A stretch of 64,000 nucleotides of DNA from positions 30,640 through 94,639 of the forward strand of contig DASUJH010000019.1 in NCBI GenBank assembly GCA_036279355.1, given 5' to 3'. The stretch comes from Gemmatimonadales bacterium (GTDB lineage: Bacteria > Gemmatimonadota > Gemmatimonadetes > Gemmatimonadales > GWC2-71-9). This document shows, piece after piece, positions 49,333 through 57,168 of this stretch. The notes under the pieces were generated by a model, which saw only the letters and a program-made list of their open reading frames with translations, made no database searches and was not told where the DNA came from. Both the position numbers and the translations under genes were made by a program. Numbering within the stretch: position 1 is the first letter of the stretch; each line of letters begins with the position of its first letter.

Positions 49333-51116
49333 CGACGCCGCTCGACGAGCCGCTCGAGCGGGGCTACGATGCGGGCCTCCTTACGCGACTGCTGCGGTAT
49401 CTCCGGCCCTACAAGGCCATCACCCTCGGCGCAGTCGTGCTTCTGCTCATCGGCGCCGGCCTTACGCTCGTGGGCCCCGAGCTCACCCAGCGCGCGCTGG
49501 ACGTCGCGATCCCGCACCGCGACCTCGGCCTCCTCGCGACCCTCGCCGCGGTGTACCTCGCGGCACTCGGGCTCGAGTTCGCGGTGCAGTACGGGCAGAC
49601 GCTCATCACCACGCTCATCGGCCAGCGGGTGATGTACGATCTGCGCACCCAGGTCTTCGGCCACCTGCAGCGACTCAGCATTCCGTACTTCGATCGGCAT
49701 CCGGTGGGCCGCCTCATGACCCGCGTCACCTCGGATGTGGAGACGCTCAACGAACTGTTCTCCTCCGGCGTGGTCACCGTGTTCGGCGACGTGTTCACGC
49801 TGGTGGCGATCATGGTGATGATGCTCGTCACCGAGTGGCGGCTCGCCCTGGTCGCGTTTTCCGTGATCCCGCTCGTGTGGCTCACCGCCTCGATCTTTCG
49901 CCGGCAGGTGCGCGACGCCTTCCGTGACATCCGCGTCCGGCTGGCCCGGCTCAACAGTTTCCTGCAGGAGCACCTCTCGGGCGTCAGGGTGGTGCAGCTC
50001 TTCGGGCGCGAACGCGCGGCGGCCCGCGAGTTCGACGCGATCAACCGGCACTACCTCGACGCCCATCTCCACTCGATCAAGATCTACGCGGTGTTCTTTC
50101 CGGTGATCGAGCTGCTCTCGGCCGTGGCGCTCGCACTCCTCCTCTGGTACGGCGGCGTGCGCACGCTGGGCGGCGATCTCACGGTCGGTGTGCTCGCCGC
50201 GTTCGTCCAGCTCACCCGGCGGTTCTTCCAGCCGCTGCAGGATCTCTCGGAAAAGTTCAACCTTCTGCAAAGCGCGATGGCCTCGTCCGAGCGGGTATTC
50301 CGGCTGCTCGATGAGCCGGTGACGGTGCCTGAGCCGGCAACGCCGGTGCACCTCACGCGGCCGGTGCGCGGCGAGGTGGCATTCGAGGGTGTCTGGTTCC
50401 GTTACTCGGAGCAGGGACCCTGGGTGCTCAAAGACGTCTCGTTCACGGCCACGCCGGGCGAGACCGTTGCCCTGGTGGGGCACACCGGCGCCGGCAAGAC
50501 GACGATCGTCAGCCTGCTGCTCCGGTTCTACGATCCGGTGCGGGGGCGGATTACGATCGACGGCGTGGACATCCGCGACCTCACGACGGCCGAGCTGCGC
50601 GGGCTCATCGGCTTCGTGCAGCAGGATCTCTTTCTGTTCGCCGGCGACGTCATGCACAACCTCACGCTCGACGCGCCCATCTCCGAGGCGGCGGCGCGCG
50701 CGGCCGCCCGGCGCACCGGTGCCGACCGCTTCATCGAGCGGCTGCCGCAGACCTATGGCCACGTGCTCGGTGAGCGCGGCCGGAGTCTCAGCGTGGGCGA
50801 GCGCCAGCTTCTGAGTTTCGCCCGCGCGCTCGCGCTCGATCCGCGCATCCTCGTGCTGGACGAAGCCACGAGCTCGGTCGACGCCGAAGCGGAAGCGCAG
50901 ATCCAGGCCGCAATCGCGGAGCTCATGGCCGGGCGCACGAGCATCGTCGTCGCGCATCGGCTCAGCACCATTCTGCATGCCGACGAGATCCTGGTGCTGC
51001 ACCACGGCGAGATCCGTGAGCGCGGAAATCACCGGGAGCTGCTCGCGCAGCGCGGACTCTACGAACGGCTCTATCAGTTGCAGCTGCGGGGCCAGGATAC
51101 CCTGCGGAGCGCGTAA
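49329..51116 (+). CDS. ABC transporter, fused permease and ATPase (MsbA-like exporter)
   Basis: A 595-aa half-transporter. The N-terminal membrane domain has six helices (RPYKAITLGAVVLLLIGAGLTLVG, GRLMTRVTSDVETLNELFSSG). The ATPase has GHTGAGKTTIVSLLLRFYDP, the Q-loop FVQQDLFLFAGDV, the signature LSVGERQLLSFARALALDP and Walker B LVLDEATSSVDAEAE with the switch His in VAHRLST. The LSVGE signature resembles heterodimeric exporters rather than LSGGQ. It starts overlapping the upstream YbhN-type gene. Substrate unknown, possibly a lipid. Confidence 0.9.
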   Translation: MTTPLDEPLERGYDAGLLTRLLRYLRPYKAITLGAVVLLLIGAGLTLVGPELTQRALDVAIPHRDLGLLATLAAVYLAALGLEFAVQYGQTLITTLIGQRVMYDLRTQVFGHLQRLSIPYFDRHPVGRLMTRVTSDVETLNELFSSGVVTVFGDVFTLVAIMVMMLVTEWRLALVAFSVIPLVWLTASIFRRQVRDAFRDIRVRLARLNSFLQEHLSGVRVVQLFGRERAAAREFDAINRHYLDAHLHSIKIYAVFFPVIELLSAVALALLLWYGGVRTLGGDLTVGVLAAFVQLTRRFFQPLQDLSEKFNLLQSAMASSERVFRLLDEPVTVPEPATPVHLTRPVRGEVAFEGVWFRYSEQGPWVLKDVSFTATPGETVALVGHTGAGKTTIVSLLLRFYDPVRGRITIDGVDIRDLTTAELRGLIGFVQQDLFLFAGDVMHNLTLDAPISEAAARAAARRTGADRFIERLPQTYGHVLGERGRSLSVGERQLLSFARALALDPRILVLDEATSSVDAEAEAQIQAAIAELMAGRTSIVVAHRLSTILHADEILVLHHGEIRERGNHRELLAQRGLYERLYQLQLRGQDTLRSA

Positions 51117-51160
51117 GCTTCGTTCGGTGTGCAGGGCGTAACACGCGCCAGCGGGTTTGC

Positions 51161-51189
51161 TTGCGCCCCCCGAAACCGGCGGGTAGGTT
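51161..51189 (+). promoter_or_regulatory. Promoter of the FHA-protein gene
   Basis: TTGCGC at 51161-51166 and TAGGTT at 51184-51189 are separated by exactly 17 bases. The full -10 region reads TAGGTTTG. The start codon is 38 bases downstream at 51227. Confidence 0.6.
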
Positions 51190-51226
51190 TGCTGGCGACT
51201 CACGTACAGCCCGGGGATCCCAGCGG

Positions 51227-52669
51227 ATGATGCAGCTCGAAGTCGGCGGCCGCCGTGTGCCAATTGCCGCCGGAGAGACGGTTGTGGGATCGGGCGCCGG
51301 GAGTGGTATGCCGCTCGAGGGCGAGGGCGTTCAGCCCCGCCATGCCATAGTCCAGTGTCTTGCCGACGGTTCCGCGGCCATCCGCCGCGCCTCGGCGGAC
51401 GCCGAGATTCTGGTGAACGGCATCCGCCAGGGCGACGATCCCACCCCACTTCTTCACGGCGACAAGATTCAGATCGGCCCTCACGAAATCCTGGTGACAG
51501 ATCCCGCCCGCGGGGGTCACACCCGCTTTTTCGACTCCGCAGCGTTCGACCGTTTCGTGCCGCCACCCAAGCCGGCCGCGTTCGTGGCCGGGCCAGGTGG
51601 CGCGCGCCTGGTCTGCCTCACGGACGGGCGGGAGTACCGGATCGGGCCGGAGGGGCTCGTGTTCGGGCGCGACGCCTCGTCGGACGTGGTCGTGGCGGGG
51701 AGCGACGTGTCGCGGCGGCATGCGCGGATCGGGCTGGCTGGTCAAGCGTACGTGCTCGCGGACCTCAGCACCAACGGCACCTTCGTCAACGGCGCGCGGA
51801 TCGAGGGTGAACGCGCATTGCAGCGGGCGGACGTGATCAGGGTAGGCGGCGATGAGTTCCGCTTCTACGTGGACGCGGCGCCGGCGCCCGCCGCAGTCGA
51901 AGCCGCTCCGCCCGCCGGGGCGGCGCCGGCACCCGCACCAGCGCCGGCACCCGCACCAGCCCCGTCACCAACACCCGAGCCGCCGGCCGCCGAGGATGAA
52001 GCGCGCCCGCCGACCGGTGCGCAGCAGCGGCTCGGGGACACGATGCACGGCCTGCCCGGGTTCGGCACGCCGCTCCCGCCGCTGCCCGGGCCGGTGACGC
52101 CGATCGCCATGGCGGGCGCGCCGATCGCCTCACTTCTCGTGCGAAGCGGCACGCTCAAGGGCAAGCGGCTCACCGTCCGGGTGCCGGTGGTCACCATCGG
52201 GCGGGCCGAGTCGAACGATCTCGTCGTTCCCGAGCCGAGTGTGAGCGCCACGCACGCACGGCTGCAGCGGCGCGAAGGCATCTGGATGCTGAGCGATCTT
52301 GGCTCGACCAACGGGACCTACGTGGACGGCGAACGAATTGACGAGGAGACGGCGCTGGGTCCCGGCGCGTCGATCCGGTTCGGTGAGGTCACCACGCTCT
52401 TCGAGTCGACCGACGACATCACCGGCATCCAGCCGCGCATCGCCACGCGCATGATGGATCGGGTACCGGAGGTCGCCGGCGCCGCACCGGCTGATGCTGC
52501 GCCCGGCGCCGGCCGCGCGGAGGAGTCGATGGGGACCGATCCGGCCGCGGTGTTCCGCCGGCCACTCCGGACCGTGCCGCGGCCCCGGAGCGGCGTGCCG
52601 ATCGGCGGCATCATCGCCGTCGCCATCGTCGTGGCCGCCGTGGTCGCCTACCTCCTCCTCAGCCGATAG
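51227..52669 (+). CDS. Triple-FHA-domain membrane-anchored protein
   Basis: A 480-aa phosphothreonine-binding adaptor. A first FHA-like domain (residues 1-95) has QPRHAIVQ and LVNGIR, but the usual GR is replaced by GS (VVGSGAG), so it is degenerate. The second (about 125-215) has FGRDASSDVVV, SRRHARIG and STNGTFVNG. The third (about 305-395) has IGRAESNDLVV, SATHARLQ and STNGTYVDG. An Ala-Pro repeat linker separates the second and third, and a C-terminal helix (GGIIAVAIVVAAVVAYLLL) anchors it. Followed by a PP2C phosphatase. Confidence 0.9.
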   Translation: MMQLEVGGRRVPIAAGETVVGSGAGSGMPLEGEGVQPRHAIVQCLADGSAAIRRASADAEILVNGIRQGDDPTPLLHGDKIQIGPHEILVTDPARGGHTRFFDSAAFDRFVPPPKPAAFVAGPGGARLVCLTDGREYRIGPEGLVFGRDASSDVVVAGSDVSRRHARIGLAGQAYVLADLSTNGTFVNGARIEGERALQRADVIRVGGDEFRFYVDAAPAPAAVEAAPPAGAAPAPAPAPAPAPAPSPTPEPPAAEDEARPPTGAQQRLGDTMHGLPGFGTPLPPLPGPVTPIAMAGAPIASLLVRSGTLKGKRLTVRVPVVTIGRAESNDLVVPEPSVSATHARLQRREGIWMLSDLGSTNGTYVDGERIDEETALGPGASIRFGEVTTLFESTDDITGIQPRIATRMMDRVPEVAGAAPADAAPGAGRAEESMGTDPAAVFRRPLRTVPRPRSGVPIGGIIAVAIVVAAVVAYLLLSR

Positions 52670-52677
52670 GCATCCTC

Positions 52678-53463
52678 GTGCACTTTACCTGCGCGGCGCG
52701 CACCGATGTCGGTGTCGTCCGGTCCGGCAACGAGGACAACTATCTCATGCTGTCGGACCGCGGCGTCTTCATCGTCGCGGACGGGATGGGCGGCCATGCG
52801 GCGGGCGAGGTGGCGAGCGAGATGGCGGTGCGGATCGCCTCGCGTGAGATCGGTTCGATCCGCGGACTCAGCAGCGAAGAGGTGGGCGAGCGGGTCCGCG
52901 AGGCGATTCGCGCGGCCAACGAGGCGATCTTCACCCGCACGCTTTCCGAGCGCGACAAGCGCGGTATGGGCACGACGGCGACGGTGCTGGTGCTCATGCG
53001 GGGGCGCTATCTCATCGGCCAGGTGGGCGACAGCCGCGCCTATCTCCTGCGCGACGGCCGGATCTCCCAACTCACCAAGGACCATTCGTACGTGCAGGAG
53101 CAGGTGGATGCCGGGCTGCTCACACCCGAGCAGGCGCGGGTGCACCCCTACAGCAACGTGATCACCCGCTGCGTCGGCGCGAGCGGCGACGTCGTTACCG
53201 ATCTTTACTTCGGCGCACTCCACTCGGGCGACGTGGTGCTCCTCGCCTCGGACGGCCTCACCGGCATGCTCGAGGACGAGCAGCTTGCCAAGATCATGAT
53301 GTCGGAGGGCGATCCGCAGGTCTGGGTGGACCGGATGGTGAACGAGGCGAATCGGCGCGGCGGCCTCGACAATATTACGGCCATCGTGGTGCGCATCGAC
53401 GCGGTGGACGCGCCGACCGGCGAGCAGCCGGCGGTCACCGGGGTCACCGGACGCGAGCCCTGA
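52678..53463 (+). CDS. PP2C-type protein Ser/Thr phosphatase
   Basis: A 261-aa cytoplasmic metal-dependent phosphatase that would reverse kinase phosphorylation. Motifs are TDVGVVRSGNEDN, VADGMGGHAAGE, GTTATVLVLM, GQVGDSRAYLLR, HSYVQEQVDAG, LASDGLTGML and GGLDNITAIVVRI. The start is GTG 52678, eight bases after the FHA gene, so both are read together. Its stop overlaps the convergent small membrane gene by 20 bases. Possible partner of the kinase at 17346, but that is only inferred. Confidence 0.93.
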   Translation: MHFTCAARTDVGVVRSGNEDNYLMLSDRGVFIVADGMGGHAAGEVASEMAVRIASREIGSIRGLSSEEVGERVREAIRAANEAIFTRTLSERDKRGMGTTATVLVLMRGRYLIGQVGDSRAYLLRDGRISQLTKDHSYVQEQVDAGLLTPEQARVHPYSNVITRCVGASGDVVTDLYFGALHSGDVVLLASDGLTGMLEDEQLAKIMMSEGDPQVWVDRMVNEANRRGGLDNITAIVVRIDAVDAPTGEQPAVTGVTGREP

Positions 53464-53686
53464 ACGGCCGCACGCGCCGGAGACCCCAAACGACGACGGC
53501 GAGCGTGACCACGGTCCAGACGACCGAGAAGAGAAGCTGAACCCCCGTACCGGCGCGGCCAATGCCGGCAACGAAGTAGATCGCGATCGCGACTGCGTCC
53601 ACCAGCACCACCAGCCCCACCATCAGGGCCAGCGCCTTCCAGCGCGACCCCCCCGCACCGGCATCGCCCGGCGGCGCGCCCGTCAT
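53444..53686 (-). CDS. Small two-helix membrane protein (80 aa)
   Basis: Two hydrophobic helices (ALALMVGLVVLVDAVAIAIYFVAG and LLFSVVWTVVTLAVVVWGLRR) with a basic C-terminus. No family recognised. It follows the 81-aa protein gene by 2 bases, overlaps the PP2C gene tail and is co-directional with DinB. Confidence 0.7.
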   Translation of the reverse strand: MTGAPPGDAGAGGSRWKALALMVGLVVLVDAVAIAIYFVAGIGRAGTGVQLLFSVVWTVVTLAVVVWGLRRVRPFRARVR

Positions 53687-53688
53687 CG

Positions 53689-53934
53689 CTACTCCGCGAG
53701 ACTGTCGATGATTTCGCGCATCGATTCCCGGTAGTTCTCCCAGGCGGACTCGCCGCCGCCGAGCAAGCCCCTCCGCGCCGGCTCGTGCTCCATCAGGTCC
53801 AGCAGCTCCGCCACCGCGCGGTCGTCCACGTCGGCAAACTCCTCGCGAAAGGCATCGGCGCTGAGCGCGCCGCTCATGACTTCCTGGGCCCGCTGCGCCG
53901 CTCGGCGCCGAACATCCATGACCGGCTCAGCCAT
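53689..53934 (-). CDS. Small hypothetical protein (81 aa)
   Basis: A charged, helical protein (MDVRRRAAQRAQEVMSG, REEFADVDDRAVAELLDLMEHEPARRG). A GGAGGAAA site precedes the ATG, and the start overlaps the DinB-like gene end by eight bases, so the two are coupled. It sits between DinB and the two-helix protein. Function unknown. Confidence 0.68.
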   Translation of the reverse strand: MAEPVMDVRRRAAQRAQEVMSGALSADAFREEFADVDDRAVAELLDLMEHEPARRGLLGGGESAWENYRESMREIIDSLAE

Positions 53935-54433
53935 GAACGATTTCCTCCGGTGGTAGTGACAGGGTTCGAATGGCGTGGGTGAAATCGGTGACGGCGGGCG
54001 TGCCACCCGCCGCTCGCACCCGGGCCGCGATCTGCCCGCGGTGATAGTGTCCGTGCAGCACGACGTGGTCGAGGATGTCTTCGACCGCATTGGACCAGCG
54101 CTCGCCGCGCGAGTTGACGTAGGTCACGACGCGGGCGAGCGGGTCGGCGCCGCCGGCGTCGTCGAGCGAGCTCAGCCATCGGCCCCAGCCGGATTCGGCC
54201 TCGGCGAGGGCCCGCGCGGTGGCCGGCGCGTCGAGCTCCGGCCAGACGGGGAGCGGCGCCGGCTCATCCACGATGCGCGCGAGCCAGAGCTGCTTTGCCG
54301 CGGCGACGTGGGCCAGAAGCCGCACGGCGGGCGCGGCATCGCCGCCGCCGATGCCGCTGAGCGAGCCGAGCGCCTCATGGTTGGCCCAAGCGTCGTACAC
54401 GAATAGCCGGCGCATGCGGGAAACGCGGTTCAC
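53927..54433 (-). CDS. DinB-like protein
   Basis: A 168-aa protein of the DinB/YfiT four-helix superfamily. It has LFVYDAWANHEALGSL, ARLLAHVAAAKQLWLARIV-type His residues and a metal-ligand region VLHGHYHRGQIAARV (HxxxH). The start is GTG 54433 behind GGAGA, and Met at 54415 is an alternative. The family includes metal-dependent thiol-related enzymes. The substrate is unknown. Confidence 0.75.
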   Translation of the reverse strand: MNRVSRMRRLFVYDAWANHEALGSLSGIGGGDAAPAVRLLAHVAAAKQLWLARIVDEPAPLPVWPELDAPATARALAEAESGWGRWLSSLDDAGGADPLARVVTYVNSRGERWSNAVEDILDHVVLHGHYHRGQIAARVRAAGGTPAVTDFTHAIRTLSLPPEEIVHG

Positions 54434-54627
54434 GATTTCTCCGGATTCGCAGTCCTGTAGACTACCGCGCCGGCGAGGCGCCCTCAAGCGCGGCACGAAT
54501 CAACGGCGTGTGGCTCGCGGCGCCCGCGGTCTCGCGGCGCCCGGCCGCACCGCGCAGTGTGACCGCGGCCACACCCGTGAGGCCCGCCGTGCCGTAGCGT
54601 GGGGCTCCCGTTCGAGCGAGCGACACG

Positions 54628-54894
54628 ATGATGAAGCGACAACGTCGAGACGACGAGTACCGGGACGACGAATTCGGCAACCGCGACTACCGCGGCGACG
54701 CGCTGCCCGAGAGCGGAATGGGCGGCGCCTCCGATTCGGGTGCGTCCGAGGGAGATCCCGCCTCTCACCCGCAGGCCATCCGCGAGGGCCTGCCCCTCCT
54801 GCCGGAGAATCCGATCGGCGACGCGGAAATCGAACGCCGCCACCATCTCGACCCGAGCTACGCCGGCCCGGAGCGGCGCCAGGGGCGGCGGTAG
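54628..54894 (+). CDS. Small charged, disordered-looking protein (88 aa)
   Basis: A strongly charged protein (KRQRRDDEYRDDEFGNRDYRGD, PERRQGRR) with no hydrophobic core, no signal and no recognised family. The start is either of two adjacent ATG codons (54628, 54631). Codon usage is like neighbours. It may be a small stress or ribosome-associated protein, but this is speculation. Confidence 0.45.
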   Translation: MMKRQRRDDEYRDDEFGNRDYRGDALPESGMGGASDSGASEGDPASHPQAIREGLPLLPENPIGDAEIERRHHLDPSYAGPERRQGRR

Positions 54895-54897
54895 GTC

Positions 54898-55011
54898 TCA
54901 GGCGCGGCGGCAGGGATCGCGCCGCACGATCTCCATGAGGCGTTCCGGCGCGGCAAAGGCGTTGAATCCGGCGCGCCGATACAGCTCGTGCGCATCTCTC
55001 GCTAGCCTCTC
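54898..55011 (-). pseudogene. C-terminal remnant of a GNAT acetyltransferase
   Basis: A 37-codon open segment ending in a TGA reads ERLARDAHELYRRAGF, then NAFAAPERLMEIVRRDP. This is the standard C-terminal block of a GNAT N-acetyltransferase (xDAHxLYxxxGF...PExxMEI). The N-terminal acetyl-CoA domain is absent because endonuclease V coding takes over, so only the tail survives, apparently after a deletion. Its reading frame has no start of its own. Confidence 0.6.
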
Positions 55012-55631
55012 GTCCGCAGCTCGTTCACCAGCCGATGCGCCTGCCGGGTCGTCTCAGGGAGCCGGTATCCCGTCGCCGCCGACTCCACGATCCGCACCGC
55101 GGTCGGCAGGTCCATCTCGTTCCCGATCGACACGTAGACCGGCGCCACCCGCGCTCGGAGGCGCACCGCCATGCCCACCACTTCCCCCTTGTCCACGAGC
55201 GGCGCGGTCGCGCCGCGCTCAGGGCCAAGCGGTCCGTGCCGGCCGACCAGGATCGACTTGGCGCATCCGATGGAGGGCACGCCGAGCATCATCCCGCCGT
55301 GCGACGCGAGCCCGAACCGGCGCGGGTGGGCGTAGCCGGCGCCGTCGAAGATGAGCGCGTCCGGCTTCCGGGTGAGCCGCTCCCACGCGAGCACCACGGA
55401 CGGCATCTCGCGGAAGGTGAGGAGCCCGGGCACGTACGGAAAGCAAAGCCGCGCCGTTGCCGTAGCCGACTCGACCGGCGACAGCGACTCGGCGTCGAGC
55501 ACCACGATGGCGGCCCACGCGCGGTCGCCATTGCGTTCCATCGAGACGTCGGCGCCGGCTATGGTGCGGGGATGAAACCCTGGAGGCGGATGGGGGACGA
55601 GCCGGTCACGGAGGCGGCGTTGGATCTCCAC
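55002..55631 (-). CDS. nfi: Endonuclease V (deoxyinosine 3'-endonuclease)
   Basis: A DNA repair enzyme that nicks 3' to deoxyinosine. About 209 aa are visible from GTG 55631; an in-frame CTG at 55667 would give 221 aa. Motifs IAGADVSMERNGDRAWAAIVVLD (first catalytic Asp), FREMPSVVLAWERL, ALIFDGAGYAHPRRFGLASHGGM and LVDKGEVVGMAVRLR match the family. The 3' end overlaps the GNAT remnant. It follows the DUF411 gene closely, so the start is near its stop. The exact start codon is uncertain. Confidence 0.88.
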   Translation of the reverse strand: MEIQRRLRDRLVPHPPPGFHPRTIAGADVSMERNGDRAWAAIVVLDAESLSPVESATATARLCFPYVPGLLTFREMPSVVLAWERLTRKPDALIFDGAGYAHPRRFGLASHGGMMLGVPSIGCAKSILVGRHGPLGPERGATAPLVDKGEVVGMAVRLRARVAPVYVSIGNEMDLPTAVRIVESAATGYRLPETTRQAHRLVNELRTRG

Positions 55632-55663
55632 CGCCTCGCCAACCGAAACGTCCCACCCGCCGA

Positions 55664-56131
55664 TCAGTGCCGGGCGAAGACCTGCGTGGCGCCGCTCGAC
55701 TGGAATGCTACCACCTCGAACGGCTCGTGCGGCGCGCCCGGCGCCGCCATTCCCGGTGTGCCGTGTGGCATGCCCGGCACCGCGAGGCCGGAGACCTTGG
55801 GCCGCTCGGCGATGAGCCGGGTGATGTCGCCGGCCGGCACGTGACCTTCGATCAGATACCCGTTCACCTGGGCGGTGTGGCAGGACCGGACCGAGTTGGG
55901 AACGCCCAGCCCATCCTTCACCTCGTCCATCGAGTCGCGGTCGTGCACGGCGGTCTGGAAGCCGTTCGCCTCGAGGTGCGACACCCACTTGGCGCAGCAG
56001 CCGCAGGATGGACTCTTGTACACGGTGACGAGCGGCGCCCCGACCGGCGCAAACGCCCAGAGATTCCGGCCGGTGAGGCCCAGGGCCGCGACGCCGGCGG
56101 TACGCGTGAGGAAAGCGCGACGACTGATCAT
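55664..56131 (-). CDS. DUF411 family protein with twin-arginine-like signal
   Basis: A 155-aa exported protein. The N-terminus MISRRAFLTRTAGVAALGL has an RR motif and hydrophobic stretch, a likely Tat signal. The mature domain starts VTVYKSPSCGCCAKW, a metal-binding-like CxxCC site, then HLEANGFQTAV and SCHTAQVNGYLIEGHVPAGDI, as in DUF411 (copper-related) proteins. GGAGG precedes the ATG. It is upstream of endonuclease V, which probably shares its transcript. Confidence 0.85.
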   Translation of the reverse strand: MISRRAFLTRTAGVAALGLTGRNLWAFAPVGAPLVTVYKSPSCGCCAKWVSHLEANGFQTAVHDRDSMDEVKDGLGVPNSVRSCHTAQVNGYLIEGHVPAGDITRLIAERPKVSGLAVPGMPHGTPGMAAPGAPHEPFEVVAFQSSGATQVFARH

Positions 56132-56209
56132 CAGGACGACCTCCGAATGAGCCCGCAACATAACGCGGTCGGGGCGCGGCCGCGCGCGCCGCAAGAACCC
56201 CCTTTGCCG

Positions 56210-56968
56210 CTACCGCAGGTGCCCGGCCCTCACGCTGAGCGCCCACCGCAGCGGCCGCGCGTCCGCTCGATTTCCCCAGAGCGGCAACAGCTCGGGGGCG
56301 AAGGTCTCGAGCGGATTGTATCCCCGTGCTTCGCGGAAGCGCGCCGTCGCAGACCAGGTCCCCACGTAGCCGAGCAAGGCGTCGAGCGTCCAGTCAGCGC
56401 GGATCTCGAAGGCGGGCGTCGCCACTTCCGCGAACGGGAAAGGCAGCGTGCGATACCCGGCCTCCACGTGGCGGCGCTCGGGAGCCCAGAACGGGCCCAC
56501 CGCGTCGGAGTAGAAGCGGGCGAGCGCCTGGTCAAGCGGCGCGTCGTCGAACGACGGTAGGCCGTACGTCCAGATGGCGACAGCGCCGCCGGGTGCCAGC
56601 ACCCGCCCGGCCTCGGCAAAGAACGCCGGCACGTCGAACCAGTGCAGCGCCTGCGCGACCGTTACGAGGTCCACCGATCCGGTGTCGAGCCCGCTCGCTT
56701 CGGCCAGCGCCTGGCGGTACTCGACGCGCGGGTGCGGCGCGGCGGCGGAGAGTTGCGCCGCGCTCGCGTCGGTGGCGATGACCTGATCGAATACGCCGGC
56801 AAGTCCGAGCGCCGCCTGGCCGTTGCCGGTCCCCGAATCCCAGGCGAGCGCACGCCGGGCGGCCAGCGTCCCCAGCCACTTGAAGAGCGCCTCCGGGTAG
56901 TGCGGCCGCCACGCGGCGTACTCCGGCGCCAATGCCGAGAAATGGTCCGCAAAGGCTTTGGGGGTCAT
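56210..56968 (-). CDS. SAM-dependent methyltransferase (class I)
   Basis: A 252-aa enzyme with the SAM-binding motif AWDSGTGNGQAALGLA, ATDASAAQ, SVDLVTVAQALHWFD and LAPGGAVAIWTYG, typical of UbiE/MenG-like small-molecule methyltransferases. The substrate is unknown. The ATG at 56968 begins the domain (FADHFSALAPEYAAWRP). GACCTCC lies upstream. Confidence 0.85.
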   Translation of the reverse strand: MTPKAFADHFSALAPEYAAWRPHYPEALFKWLGTLAARRALAWDSGTGNGQAALGLAGVFDQVIATDASAAQLSAAAPHPRVEYRQALAEASGLDTGSVDLVTVAQALHWFDVPAFFAEAGRVLAPGGAVAIWTYGLPSFDDAPLDQALARFYSDAVGPFWAPERRHVEAGYRTLPFPFAEVATPAFEIRADWTLDALLGYVGTWSATARFREARGYNPLETFAPELLPLWGNRADARPLRWALSVRAGHLR

Positions 56969-57097
56969 CGGATGGAGGTCACCCCTTGTGGCTCGGACCG
57001 GTGCAGGTGTACTATTCGTCCAACGATTTCAGGACATAGCCTTCGGGCCCCGGGGTATCGGAGCAGACCGGGTGATCAAACTGCCAAGAGCCTTCGT

Positions 57098-57125
57098 CCC
57101 GGTGAGTGCAGCGCACTCAGCCGGG
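57098..57125. terminator. Hairpin between the methyltransferase and pseudo-receiver genes
   Basis: CCCGG (57098-57102) and TGAGTGC (57103-57109) pair with GCACTCA (57113-57119) and CCGGG (57121-57125), a 12-bp stem with one bulged base and a 3-base loop. It lies 44 bases past the pseudo-receiver stop. A TGTTTT follows only in the plus-strand direction. Likely a terminator, but possibly a small structured element. Confidence 0.4.
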
Positions 57126-57168
57126 CGTTGTGTTTTCGGGGCCTGTGCTCACCCTCTCGACCGGCGGC

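Noticed and set aside
51930..51985. Ala-Pro repeat as a minisatellite
   Set aside because: The GCACCCGCACCAGC-like units are in frame in the FHA linker, and linkers of this kind are common, so it is treated as part of the protein.
54462..54680. 72-codon minus-strand frame in the gap between DinB and the 88-aa gene
   Set aside because: Its GC third positions look gene-like, but it has no ribosome-binding site or recognisable motif and overlaps the opposite-strand gene. Left as possible decayed sequence.
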